Assembly: GCF_050624435.1 (NCBI RefSeq) | Contig: NC_134536.1 | Location: 9,366,758-9,430,757, forward strand | Length of the DNA: 64,000 nucleotides | Reading direction: 5' to 3' | From: Tenrec ecaudatus | Lineage: Eukaryota; Chordata; Mammalia; Afrosoricida; Tenrecidae | In this document: piece after piece, positions 34,387 through 44,899 of the stretch | Position numbering within the stretch: the stretch's first letter is position 1 | Layout: every line of letters starts with the position of its first letter | Made by a program: the position numbers and the translations under genes | Notes under the pieces: generated by a model | Told to the model about the DNA's origin: nothing | The model's input: the letters and a program-made list of their open reading frames with translations, nothing else | Database searches by the model: none

Positions 34387-34468
34387 AACTACCTGGGATC
34401 AGAAATCAAAAGCTGACAGTCAATGATGAAAAACTAGCCCTAATTGTTAGATATTAAAATTTAGGGGA

Positions 34469-35717
34469 TGAAATAGATCTGTGTGCATATATTTAAAGGT
34501 TTAGTATTAAGGTAGCAGATAGACATTGAGCCTCCACTCAAGTACTCCCTCAAGGAAAGAATACTTTGTTCTATTAAACTGGCATTCCATGAGGTTCACC
34601 TTCCTGACACATTCGCTGAAGACAAATGGGTGCATAAGCAAATGTGGTGAAGAAAGCTGATGGAGCCAGGCTATCAAAAGATATATCATCTAGGGTCTTA
34701 AAGACTTGAAGGTAAACAAGCGGCCATCTAGGTCAGAAGCAACAAAGCCCACATGGAAGAAGCACACCAGACTGTGTGATCATGAGGTGCTAAAAGGATC
34801 ACTTATCAGGCATCAAAGAACAAAAAAATCATATCATTGTATGCTCACCTTCCCAATATGATTGCTGAAGACAAAAAGGTGCATAAGAAAATGTGGTGAA
34901 GAAAACTGATGGTGCGCAGCTATCAAAAGATATAGCCTCTGGGGTCTTAAAGACTTGAAGGTAAAAAAGTGGCCATCTAAATCAGAAGCAACAAAGCCCA
35001 CATGGAAGGAGCGCACCAGCCTGTGTGATCATGATGTGTCAAAGGGATCAGGTATCAGACATCAAAGAACAAAAAATCAAATCATTGTGAATGAGGGGGA
35101 GTACAGATTGGGGACCCAAGACCCATCTGTAGGCAACTGGACATCACCTTACAGAAGGGTCCTGGGGAGGAGATGAGCCAGTCAGGGTGTAATGTATCAA
35201 CAATGAAACATACAACTTTCCTCTAGTTCCTAAATGCTCACCCCCACCCCCACTATCATGATTCCATTTTACCTTACAAATCTGGCTAGTGGATGTACAT
35301 TGGTACAGATAGGAACTGGAAACACAGGGAATCCAGGACAGATGATCCTTTCAGGACCAGTGCTGAGAGTGGCAATACCAGGAGGGTGAAGGGAGGGTGA
35401 GGTGGGAAGGGGGAACCAATTGCAAGGATCTACATATAACTTCCTCCCTGGGAGATGGACAATGGAAAAGTGGGTGAAGGAAGTGGGTAAGCTATGACAA
35501 AATAATAATAATTTATAAATTATCAAGGATTCACGAGGGAAGGGGGAGCAGGGGAGGGAGGGGAATAAAAAAAGGAGCTGATATCAAGGGCTCAAGCGGA
35601 AAGCAAATGTTTTGAGAATAATGATAGCAACAAATGTACAAGTGTGCTTGACACAATGGATGGATGTACAGATGGTGATTGGAGTTGTACAAGCCCCCAA
35701 TAAAATGATTTTAAAAT
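34469..35717 (+). mobile_element. A-tailed LINE-type element with internal duplication
   Basis: Starts 'tgaaatagatctgtgtgc' and ends 'agcccccaataaaatgattttaaaat'. Flanked by ATTTAGGGGA at 34,459-34,468 and 35,718-35,727 (approximate right edge), a target duplication of about 10 bp. A roughly 245-bp interior block occurs twice in tandem (about 34,594-34,838 and 34,840-35,085). Non-coding. Confidence 0.85.
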
Positions 35718-35817
35718 ATTTAGGGGAAAGATTATAGATAAGAATGTATGTATCTTTAATGAAAACATCAGCTGAACAAGTGAGATTTATATGAAAACAT
35801 AAAAATGATTTAACAGT

Positions 35818-35985
35818 GTCTCAGTTGGCATCTCTAGAGAAACAGAACCAGTGAGGTGTATATGTAAGCAGAGAAAGATTGAATACAAAGAAAATGGCTC
35901 ACATCATTGGTGGACTGGTTAAGTGCAATGTTGGTCCACCGGGCAGCTGGTGAAGATCTCTGGTGGCTGGCAGGATTGTGGGGGC
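35818..35985 (+). mobile_element. MaLR-like LTR remnant
   Basis: 'tctctagagaaacagaaccag', 'aagcagagaaagattgaatac', 'aaatggctcacatcattggtgg' resemble the 5' part of MaLR LTRs and of the remnant at 14.0 kb. An RTE fragment follows directly. Confidence 0.5.
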
Positions 35986-36560
35986 TGTTACTGTTAGGTG
36001 CCATCAGCAGGTTCCGACTTACAGTGATCCTCAGTACAACAAAACAGAACCCTGGCCGGATCTGCACCAACGTTGAACCCATGATCGCGGCAACTATGTC
36101 TGTCAACCCCTCTCCTTGATGTTCTGCCTCTTTTTCTCTGATCTTCTAGTTAGCAAGCGCGATGCCCTTCTCCAGGGACTGATCCCTTCCGATCATGTAT
36201 CCAAAGTACATGAGAGCAAGTCTTACCACCCTCCCTACTAAAGAGCATCCTGGTTGTACTTCTTCCAAGACAGATGTGTTTGTTCTTCTGGCAGTCCACA
36301 GTGAATTAAATATTCATTGCTGATGCCATGATTCAAAAGCACAAATTCTTTTTTTTTGGTCTTCTTTAATCATTGTCCCACTTTCACATGCATATGAGGT
36401 GATTAAAATGTCCATGATTTGGGTCAGGTATGCTTGAGACCTCAAAAACTTGACACCTTTGAATTTTTTTAAAAAAAACATACTTTTAAAGAGTTCTTTT
36501 TGCAGCAGATTTGCTAAGTATAACGCATTATTTGATTTCTTGTTGGCAAATCCAAAATCC
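35986..36560 (-). mobile_element. RTE/BovB LINE fragment, 3' end
   Basis: Antisense; includes the 3' tip 'gttaggtgccatcagcaggttccgac', 'ttctccagggactgatcccttcc', 'agcatcctggttgtacttcttcc' and 'catatgaggtgattaaaatg'. Coding frame broken. Confidence 0.85.
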
Positions 36561-36848
36561 ATGGGTCAAGGGGCCAGCCAGAAACTTCTGCAGACTGAAT
36601 CTCATGATCAGGAAGTTAGGCTGTGACAAGAATGCAGGTCTAGAGAGGGTCAGGAGGGGAGGGTGGAGGGAGGGAAGGAGAGCTAGAGAGAAAAAGTGTT
36701 GCCAGACTTCACTTATGTGGGAGAGGCAGACCACGCAACCCAAGGTACCCCACCTTTCAACTGCTTGCTTGATAACATCAAATCACAAAATGGAAAGTGA
36801 TTACCGTGACAGACAAACCACTGAGAGTTATGGCCTAGCCAAAATGCC
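36561..36848. other. Unassigned, possibly MaLR-related
   Basis: Ends 'gttatggcctagccaaaatgcc', like a MaLR 3' end. It may be the other half of the remnant at 35,818, split by the RTE. Confidence 0.3.
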
Positions 36849-36905
36849 TGTGGTAGTCACCTAATCTGGTGTCAATTGAAGGATAAGAGGGCAGGGGTGG
36901 AGTCT
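36849..36905 (-). mobile_element. LTR-like repeat, end fragment
   Basis: TGTGGTAGTCACCTAATCTG then 'gtgtcaattgaaggataag' is the reverse complement of the 3' end of the family at 33,152-33,650. The rest is not present. Confidence 0.65.
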
Positions 36906-37991
36906 GCTGCCTGTTCTTCCCTGTGACTGTGCCCTTCCCTGCCCCTCTGCTACCCTCAGGATCAATTCTCTCCCACTGCCTTATCAGAAGGACTTTGGAG
37001 TAATCTACTAAGTCTGTAGTGGAATTGCATCTTGAGCATTTATTTTGTTCTTCTCACATTGTGCAATGAAGATAATCTCTTACTGAGGAATCACAGGTTG
37101 AGCAGGGAGCCTGCTTGTCCGGCAGCGTGCATTTCATGGTGTTTGGAGTATGCTCTCAGTGTCATTTGCTGTGAAGTTGACCCCGCCTCGTGCACAGAAG
37201 GGCCACTGCCATCCCCAGGATCAGTTGCATTTTGAGGCAAACTTTTTTGAACATTAGACTTTGGGACAGCACACATGAAGAAAGGACACTTAGCCCCAAT
37301 CAGTGTTAGGGCTGTGACTGTCACAATGTCAAGCTATGAACACGTACCGTGTTCCCGACGGGGCCTTAGTTCACTGGCTGCCCTTTAGCTCTGGGATCAG
37401 GTCTGAGAAAAACTTCCCACTGCCCTAGCCAGACTCCTGACCTTCAGAGAGGTCGATGACCTTATGGAAGAGCAACTCTCATCTCCACAGGCCTTAGATC
37501 ACACGGTGAGCTCGCCTCGCTCTGACAACTGTTCCTGCAACTGAGTGTCAGCCCAGTGCAGTCTGGCTGTGACCCAGAAGGAGTTTGGGGATGGTACTGG
37601 GCAGTCACTGTTCTTCTCCAGGGTGAGGCCTAAAGGCACAAGCTGCCTGGAAATCAGAGCTGGTGCCTGGGCTGGTCTCTGCTTCCTGGTCTTCTCTCTC
37701 TCCTGTTCCTGTTCTTTCTTCCTAAGAATCCAGATAGGAATGACTCAGAGGCCTCACCAGGCCTATTCCCTGCTTCCCTGTCGACCTCAGCTCTGGACGC
37801 TCTGGTGGCCGTGTTGATAGTGGCAGTACAGCCGATTTAGAGTGATCAGGACAAGGAAGACTCCACAAGCTGTGTTATAATGTTCTTTGGGTTTATAAAT
37901 GCTGTTGAAGAAGACGGCCGGGTCTAACGTGAGGATGAACAAGCTTAGAAGCTTAATGTTGGTGAATTTCATACTCTGGGGACTGACCATT
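36906..37991. other. Unassigned sequence
   Basis: No repeat or gene recognised in more than 1 kb. Open frames are short. Confidence 0.4.
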
Positions 37992-38190
37992 GTGAGCCCT
38001 GGTCGCACAGAGTCTAAATACTAGACTAGTAACTGGAAGGTCATCCGTTCAAACCCACCCCACTCTATAGTGAGGCTGTCTGCTTCCATAAAGATTACAA
38101 CCTAGGGCACCCTATGGGACACTTCTACTCTGTCCTACCTACATGGTCACTGTGAATGAGATTGACTCAAAGGCAGTGAGTTTGGCTTGA
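37992..38190 (+). repeat. AfroSINE copy
   Basis: 'gagccctggtcgcacagag', 'ggaaggtcatccgttcaaaccc', 'caaaggcagtgagtttggc'. Confidence 0.9.
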
Positions 38191-40034
38191 CTTGGTTTAT
38201 TGAGAATATTATTCCTTCTCAACCATTAGTTGAGCTCCTATGTTGGGCTGCCATGGAGGCCCGGGGCTAGATGGTATTGCTTTTTGTTTTGTTTTTCAGT
38301 GACATGCTTCACAGCCTGTGAACATTCTGAACTCCTGTCTGGATGTGTTACTTCCAGCTCTCTGGCTTTCCTGTCCTCTTGGCTTTTCATCTTCACTTTG
38401 GAGTCATTGCTGACCCCTGAGTCTCACGGAGGGGTTTTAGAAAGATGTGTAGTTGAATAAGACAGTGGCACCAGGGCCATAGCTGACCATCTCTGGCTTC
38501 CCTACTGCCACGAGGCTGAGGGCAGACATGGCCCTGTCCTATTCTGACACCAGCAGTTCCTCTCCCAAAACTCTACTCTTCTGCTGGGTTTGAAGACCCC
38601 TTGCAATGGCCACCCAGCACTCACAGACACCCGCCCCCATCTTCACAATTATGGGGGTTATTAGGGAAGGTAACAAGTTACCACAATCAGGGTCAGTAAA
38701 CAGTAAGGACACAATCATTGGTCCACAGCAGCACCTCTCCTTACCAGGTAGCTGAAGCCTGTCTCTAGTCCTCAGCCTCTCAGCCATGCCATGCCTTCAT
38801 CTCTGCCTGCATGGGCCAAGAAGCCAGCTGGAGGCTCTGCTTCATAGTCTCAGGGCCAATCCTCTGCGCTGTCTCATGGTCTCCTTGCCCCTCATCCAGG
38901 ACTGGATCCTTCGCTCCATCCCATCATCTCTGTGCCACAGTCTCAGGGTCTTCAGAGAGAGATCAGGAACATGGTCCAGATCTGGTGACTTCCTCCCTCT
39001 CGTCCTCAGAAATCTCTCTGCATTTAGGAGATGGCTCTTACTCACAGAGGAATGGCTGTGAGGCGTGATTGCAATCTCCCATCAGACCATACCCCCAAGG
39101 AAACAAAGGGTTGTGACTTAGTGCACACCCTCTACTAAGGTATAGACTTAGTCCCCTCTGGAATCCTGCCCAATATTGGAGCAGAGAACTCCCTCTAAAA
39201 TGGGATTGTCACCCACAGGCATAAAGACTAGGGTTTACAATCGGTCACAAAAGGGATGATGGCAGGAAGGCCAGGTTAAGTAATGGACTGTAAATAACTT
39301 CATCGTAATTACAGGTAGTATCCTTCTATTTCATGGGTCATTCTGTTCATTAGACAAAAGGTGACCTTGGGGGAAAACTTTGGTTGGAGATTTATGGCGT
39401 ATCCCAAGGCCTTGTTTTAGGAAGTCCTCTGCCCTCAACCAGACCAGTAACTTTATGAGAATTTGAATTCCATTCCACATTCTTCTCCCCTTACCTGGGC
39501 TTTAGTATCTCCCTGATAAGAGTAGTCAGTACCAGTGACCAGCACCAACCAGTCCTTCTGGTTTCAGGGTAGATGCGATTATGGTCCATGTAGAAACCAT
39601 GAGTCCTGCAGACCCATTTCCTCTTTGAGCTTTTGGGGTTCTTCTTGCTCTCTTGCCCTGAATGAGAAGAGACAAACTCGGGACATGTTGTTTAGGTGCA
39701 AGCCTCCGGACCCCTGCTGCCGCCTGGGGAGCAGCAGAGAGGTGGCTGGTGGCTGAAGGCTGTGGCTCATGGGATGAAAGACAAGCAGGGTGTAAAACCT
39801 ATCGCTGACACTGGCCTTTCCCAACCATGTAGACACCTGGGACAGCGTGGGCTTACCTTAGCTAGAACCTGCCTGCTGTATCACACTTTGTTTTCATTTC
39901 AGCCACACCTAGAAGAGCTGGTGGAACCTCAGTCACACCTTCTGATCTTTCTGATTCCTTTGCTCCAGTTGGTTAAGGGCTTCTCTTATGGCTCTTCTTC
40001 CACATGTTGAAGGTGTTGTGCAAAGGGACTGATT
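38191..40034. other. Unassigned; parts resemble L1 3' UTR
   Basis: 39,480-39,760 has the flavour of a placental L1 3' UTR in antisense ('gtgaccagcaccaaccag', 'gagcttttggggttcttc'). The rest is unrecognised. Confidence 0.3.
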
Positions 40035-40260
40035 CTGGATTTCTCCTCTTTGTTTCTTTCATGTATGTGTTGATTGTTATACATTACCCTCGAATGATGG
40101 CATTTACGATGTCCCAAAGGTTTGGGTATGTGGTGTTATCTTTCCCATTTGTTTGAAGGGATTTTAAAATATATATACTTTCATCTCTGATTTGATCTAG
40201 GACCCATCGTTTTAAGTAGCATGCGGTTTGGTCTCCTTGCTACGGTGCCTTTGCTTGTGG
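40035..40260 (-). mobile_element. L1 LINE ORF2 fragment
   Basis: Antisense to a conserved stretch of L1 ORF2: 'ggcatttacgatgtcccaaagg', 'tttgggtatgtggtgttatc', 'gacccatcgttttaagtagc'. No frame survives. Confidence 0.65.
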
Positions 40261-40684
40261 ATTTCACCAGTCACCACTTCTGAACACAGTGGGCTATCTT
40301 CGGAAGGACCCCAGGAGGAGGCATGGCCACCAACTGTGGGCTCTCATCCATTCATACCACCACTGGTGGCAGGGTGAGCTTGAGCAGAAAACTCCACCCA
40401 CCCATCCCCACTCACCCTGCCTTCATTTGTTCATTTGTGAAACAGGGAGAGGCTCTTGGTTTCTAGACCTTTCCGGCACTGAGATTCTACAGCTTTTTGA
40501 CTGAAGTCTGCTCATAGTCATGTATGATATCAATCCCTTGCCTGGGGCCTGTCTAGTCATAGTTTGAATGTATGCTCCAGTACCATAATGAATGCTTCAC
40601 TAGACCACATGAGAAACAGGAGTGAAGCTATGTGCAAGGAGATCTGGGTTTGGCAGCAGTAGCCAACAGGTGACCTCAGAGGGC

Positions 40685-40760
40685 CTTGAGTGGCACAAAT
40701 GGGTTACACCGGGCTGCTAGCTAGCTGAATGGTGACGGCTTGACCCCATGGAACCATGCC
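40685..40760 (+). repeat. AfroSINE head fragment
   Basis: 'gccttgagtggcacaaatgggttacaccgggctgctagc' matches the SINE head only. Confidence 0.55.
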
Positions 40761-40811
40761 AAAGAAAAAAGGCATGGCAATCCACCTCCATCAAGAAACA
40801 GCCAAGACCCA

Positions 40812-41645
40812 ACATGATTGCTAAAGATAAATGGGTGCCTAAGCAAATGTGGGGAAGAAAGCTGATGGTGCCCAGCTATCAAAATATATAGTGTCTGGAG
40901 TCTTAAAGGCTTGAAGGTAAACAAGCGGCCATCTAGCTCAGAAGCAACAAAGCCCACATGGAAGAAGCACACCAGCCTGTGTGATCACAAGTTGTCAATG
41001 GGATCAGGTATCAGGCATCAAAGAACAAAAAAATCATATCATTGTGAATGAGGGGGAGTGTGGAGTGGAGACCCAAAGCCCATCTGTAGGCAACTGGACA
41101 TCCCCTTACAGAAGAGTCTCAGGGAGGAGAGGAATTAGTCAGGGTGCAGTGTAGCACTGATGAAACATATAACTTTTCTCTAGTTCTTTAATGCTTCCTT
41201 TCCCCACTATCATGATTCTAATTTTACCTTACAAATCCGGCTAGACCAGAGGATGCACACTGGTACAGATCAGAGCTGGAAATACAGGGAATCAGGACAG
41301 ATAAACCCCTCAGGACCAATAATGAGACTAGTAATACCAGGAGGGGAAGGGGAAGGTGGAGTAGAAAGGGGGAACTGATCACAAGGATCTAAATATAACT
41401 CCCTCCCTGGGGGATGGACAACAGAAAAGTGGGTGAAGGGAGACATCAGATAGTGTAAGACATGACAAAATAATAATTTATAAATTATCAAGGGTTTGTG
41501 AGGGAGGCGGGGTGGGGAGGGAGGGAAAAAATGAGGAACTGATACCAAGGGCTCAAGTAGGGGAAAAAAGTTTTGAGAATGATTATGGCAACAAATGTAC
41601 AAATATGTTTGACACAATGGATGCATGTGTGGATTGTGATAAGAA
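40812..41645 (+). mobile_element. A-tailed LINE-type element, both ends incomplete
   Basis: From 'acatgattgctaaagataaatggg' to 'ggattgtgataagaa', stopping before the AATAAA end. It matches the interior of the long copy in order, including 'aaacaagcggccatctagc' and 'cctccctgggggatgg'. Confidence 0.83.
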
Positions 41646-42012
41646 CACTCTGCAGCATCTAACATCTCGGGTCCCCAGGAGTCAGAATCAAACTAACAAA
41701 GGGCTTAGATGACTTCAAATGCCAAGCACCAAGAGTGGGTTTGCAAAGGGTTATTGCTAGTTGTGGTCAAGCTGATTTTCAACTCATGGCAACCCCACGG
41801 AAAAAAGGAGACCTGCTTTGGAGGGCTTTCCTGCATCTGTTTTGATTTTATGTTACCATTGGGAGTTGGGTGCAAATGCACAGAGCAAATAGCGATGCAT
41901 ATTCAGCTCATATTGTGACATTGACCACCATGCCTACACTGTACCAGCACTCCTCCCATTTCCTTGCTGTGCCCACCATTTCCCTTCGCCTTTCCTGCCT
42001 GTCCTTCCTGCC

Positions 42013-42570
42013 TGTGGTAGTTATATAATCTGTTGTCAATTTGAGAGGATTACGAGGGAAGGGGTGGAGTCCAGCCTGTCAGTCATTGCATAGCCAATGA
42101 GGCCTCTGTGTGGGCACAACCTTCCCCTGAGGATTCTGGGAATTGCTGTATTTTCCTCCTTGGAGGCAGGAGACATATACTCTCTCTCTAGTCACTCCCT
42201 GAGAGACGCTCTCCTGACAAGACAGATGGCATTAGGCTCATAGACAATGTGCCCTGGGAACTGGAGAAGCCACCACATGGAGACCACTGCCAGTGCTGAG
42301 ATGCTTACAATGCCACTGGATCCACAGGACTTCCGACCCACTGGCCTGTAACCTTCCTGCATTTGGAGTCATTGCATGTGTTTTGTGAGTCTGAAGAGGA
42401 CCTTATAGATTAGTATTGGACCTTATAGATTAGTATTGGACTTAAGGACTTGATCTGGACTGGGCGGGGATGTTTTCTCAATGTTCAATTGCTCTTGTCT
42501 ATAACCTCTTCCTTATACACATATGAGTATGTCTATGAATTTGTTTCTCTAGTCCACCCAGTCTAACACA
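42013..42570 (-). mobile_element. LTR-like repeat (TG...CTACCACA family), copy 3
   Basis: Reverse orientation: starts TGTGGTAGTTATATAATCTG and ends 'ccacccagtctaacaca'. Shares 'gagtctgaagagga', 'ggtggagtcc' and 'tgtgtgggcacaacc' with the other copies and is one of the more complete members. Contains a 20-bp tandem duplication. Confidence 0.72.
42401..42440 (+). repeat. Perfect 20-bp tandem duplication
   Basis: CCTTATAGATTAGTATTGGA occurs twice back to back inside the LTR-like element. Confidence 0.97.
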
Positions 42571-43441
42571 TTGCTTCCTGAGCGTTATCCCTGAGCAAAT
42601 GCTGCCCTTCAGATTGCATGTGGTTGATGGTTCTAATGAATAGGTACCTCCTAGTGTTATGGCTCATCTTGTAGCCATTTCTATCTATGGTAATAATTGC
42701 TTTTGTTAAGAATCAACACTGAGCCACTCCTCAGGATTTGGAGATTGGGAAGAAAAATCCCAAAAATTCAACTCTTACAAGACACTAGTCTGTCTCATTT
42801 CCACCCCTCCTCCTCCCTTCAAGTATATTCCCTCACGTCTCTGGGTCTTGCGAATCACCGTGGTATCCCACAGAACTCACGGAAGTTTGAGGAAATGTCT
42901 CGGATGGTGGTGGGTGCTGTTCAGTCCAAACTCTGAAGGTCAAGCAGGGTATGCCCCATGCTGGAGCCAGAGGAGGTGCTTCACGACGGGCTCTTCCAGG
43001 AGGTGGGATCACACCTGCCCTGCTTCTCAGTGGGCTTGGTTTATACTCAGTCGGATGGCCTTGCAGTAAATCCTGTTCACAATTACTCACAGGTGAATCC
43101 GATCAGTGTCTTTCTCCACCTTCTTACCAGACCGATGCAGGGAAAGACCACTTGGTGGGAGCTACATGGTGCAATTAAAACTCACCCAAAGATAGTAATG
43201 TATTCTCCACCACTGGAATTCATCTTATTCATGGACATATGACTTGGAACCTCTGGCAGGACATGTCCAGTAGACATTGACCTTCTACTTACCTAAATCT
43301 GCCAGGTTTTTTCCAAGGCCACTCCAGAAAGTTTTCTTTCTCCTCTCAGCTGTAGCACATAGTTCTTACATCCGTTACAAGTAACAGTAACCGAGATGAC
43401 CATTAAACAGAGTGCGGTCTAAATCATACCTTCCACTGAGG
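42571..43441. other. Unassigned sequence
   Basis: No gene or repeat recognised. Confidence 0.4.
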
Positions 43442-43633
43442 CAGTGGTTCTCAACCTTCCTAATGCCACGACCTTATAAGACAGTTCCTCATGTGGTGGT
43501 GACCACCCATCATAAAATTATTTTCGTTGCTACTTCATAACTGTAATTTTGCTACTGTGTTGAATCAGGCGACCCCTGTGAAAGGGTCGTTGAAACCCCA
43601 AAGGCGTCGTGAGCCACAGGTTGAGAACCGCTG
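43442..43633 (-). mobile_element. SPIN-type hAT non-autonomous transposon, copy B
   Basis: 192 bp. Left end CAGTGGTTCTCAACC, right end GGTTGAGAACCGCTG. The interior has 'ttgctacttcataactg' and 'gacccctgtgaaagggtcg'. Flanks CACTGAGG and CGCTAAGG match at 6 of 8. No coding sequence. Orientation is nominal: reverse to copy A. Confidence 0.93.
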
Positions 43634-43849
43634 CGCTAAGGTCAGCTCTTCATCTCACCTATTCCTGTGTGTCAGCAGGTAATGCTCTCCACAATGGGAT
43701 GATAGCCACCAGTGTACAAAATCCAGAATTTCAACACTGCACGGAAAGAGATTATGACTGGAAGCAGCAACTGAAACATAGGGGTGACGTGAGTTTGTCT
43801 CCAAGTTTCAAGGGTATCCCAATAGTTTCTACCTGACCATAAGCCTGGT

Positions 43850-44290
43850 CTTTTGGTACGATTTCTTAGTTTTGTGCTATATTTTTATTCCACTCTATCC
43901 AGGATCTTCTGCTGGGATTCATTTCGGGGCAGGTCCACACTGGTAACTGGGCACCACCTAGTTCTTCTGCTCGCAGGGTCCTGAAGGCTGAGGTCCACGG
44001 GGCCCATTCCTCTTCTGGACTAGTTGTTTCCGTGCACCTATGATTTCCTTTGATCTTTGCTCCAAGCAAGCAAGGATGGTGTGCCTTACCTGGCTGCTCG
44101 TAAGCTTGTAAGATCCCAGTCACTACTCTCCAAAGCGGGACACAGAGCATTCGTTTGCTGTCTTTGTGGGCTCTGCTATGCCCGGCGATCTTGGCATCTC
44201 CCAAGACAATGGTCCTGAGGCCTCCGGCCCGTTGACTCATTCCCTCAGCGTTTGGTTATGGCTAAGACATTTTCATGCCATTGGATCCTG
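43850..44290. mobile_element. Possible L1 3' UTR remnant
   Basis: Blocks such as 'ccaagcaagcaaggatgg', 'gtaagcttgtaagatccc' and 'catgccattggatcctg' recall L1 3' UTR sequence of Afrotheria. Tentative; orientation not determined. Confidence 0.3.
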
Positions 44291-44311
44291 TAATGAACAG
44301 GGTTTTCTGAC

Positions 44312-44510
44312 TCATCTCACTCATTGCCACAGAGTTGATTCCAACTCATAACAACCCTACAGGACAGGGCAGCACTGCCCGGTGGGGTTCGGAGAGCCTA
44401 AGTCTTCACAGCGTCAGAAAGCCCTATCTTTCTCCGACAGAGCTCCTGCCAGTTTCAAACTACTTACCTGGTATTAGCAGCCCACCTTGTAACCACGATG
44501 TCAGGGTCCA
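44312..44510 (-). repeat. AfroSINE copy, array unit 1
   Basis: Antisense: 'cattgccacagagttgattcc', 'caggacagggcagcactgccc', 'ggtattagcagcccaccttg'. First of three abutting copies. Confidence 0.92.
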
Positions 44511-44660
44511 CCTCACAGTGACTTATGTATGGTTCCGGAAACTGTAATCTTTACAGAAGCACAGGCGCTCATCCTCTTCCTCAGAGCTGCAGGTGCGTTT
44601 GAACCACTGTGCTGGCCATTAACAGCCCGACACTTACCAGACAGCCACCAAAGCTCCCAT
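44511..44660 (-). repeat. AfroSINE copy, array unit 2 (shortened)
   Basis: Antisense: 'cagtgacttatgtatgg', 'gaaactgtaatctttacag', 'gacagccaccaaagctcc'. The tail part is reduced. Confidence 0.82.
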
Positions 44661-44872
44661 CAAACCAAACTCCTTGCCACAGAGTCAATTCCAACTCACA
44701 GTGGCCTGACAGCACAGAGCAGAACTGCCCCTGCAGCTTTCTAAGACTGTAAATCTTTATGGGAGAAACAATAGAAAACCTCGCCCTCAACTTGCCAAGC
44801 AGCTGGTGGTTTCCAACTACTGATATTTTGATTAGCAGCCCAAGGAGTAACCCACTAAGCCACCAGGGCTCC
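44661..44872 (-). repeat. AfroSINE copy, array unit 3
   Basis: Antisense: 'cttgccacagagtcaattcc', 'gcagaactgcccctgcag', 'aagccaccagggctcc'. The A-tailed element inserted a few bases beyond it. Confidence 0.94.
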
Positions 44873-44899
44873 ATTAGCAAGGGTTAATTCAGCCTTCTT

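Noticed and set aside
34594-35085. CRISPR-like direct repeats
   Set aside because: Two long diverged copies within a retroelement, not short regular repeats with spacers; the genome is mammalian.
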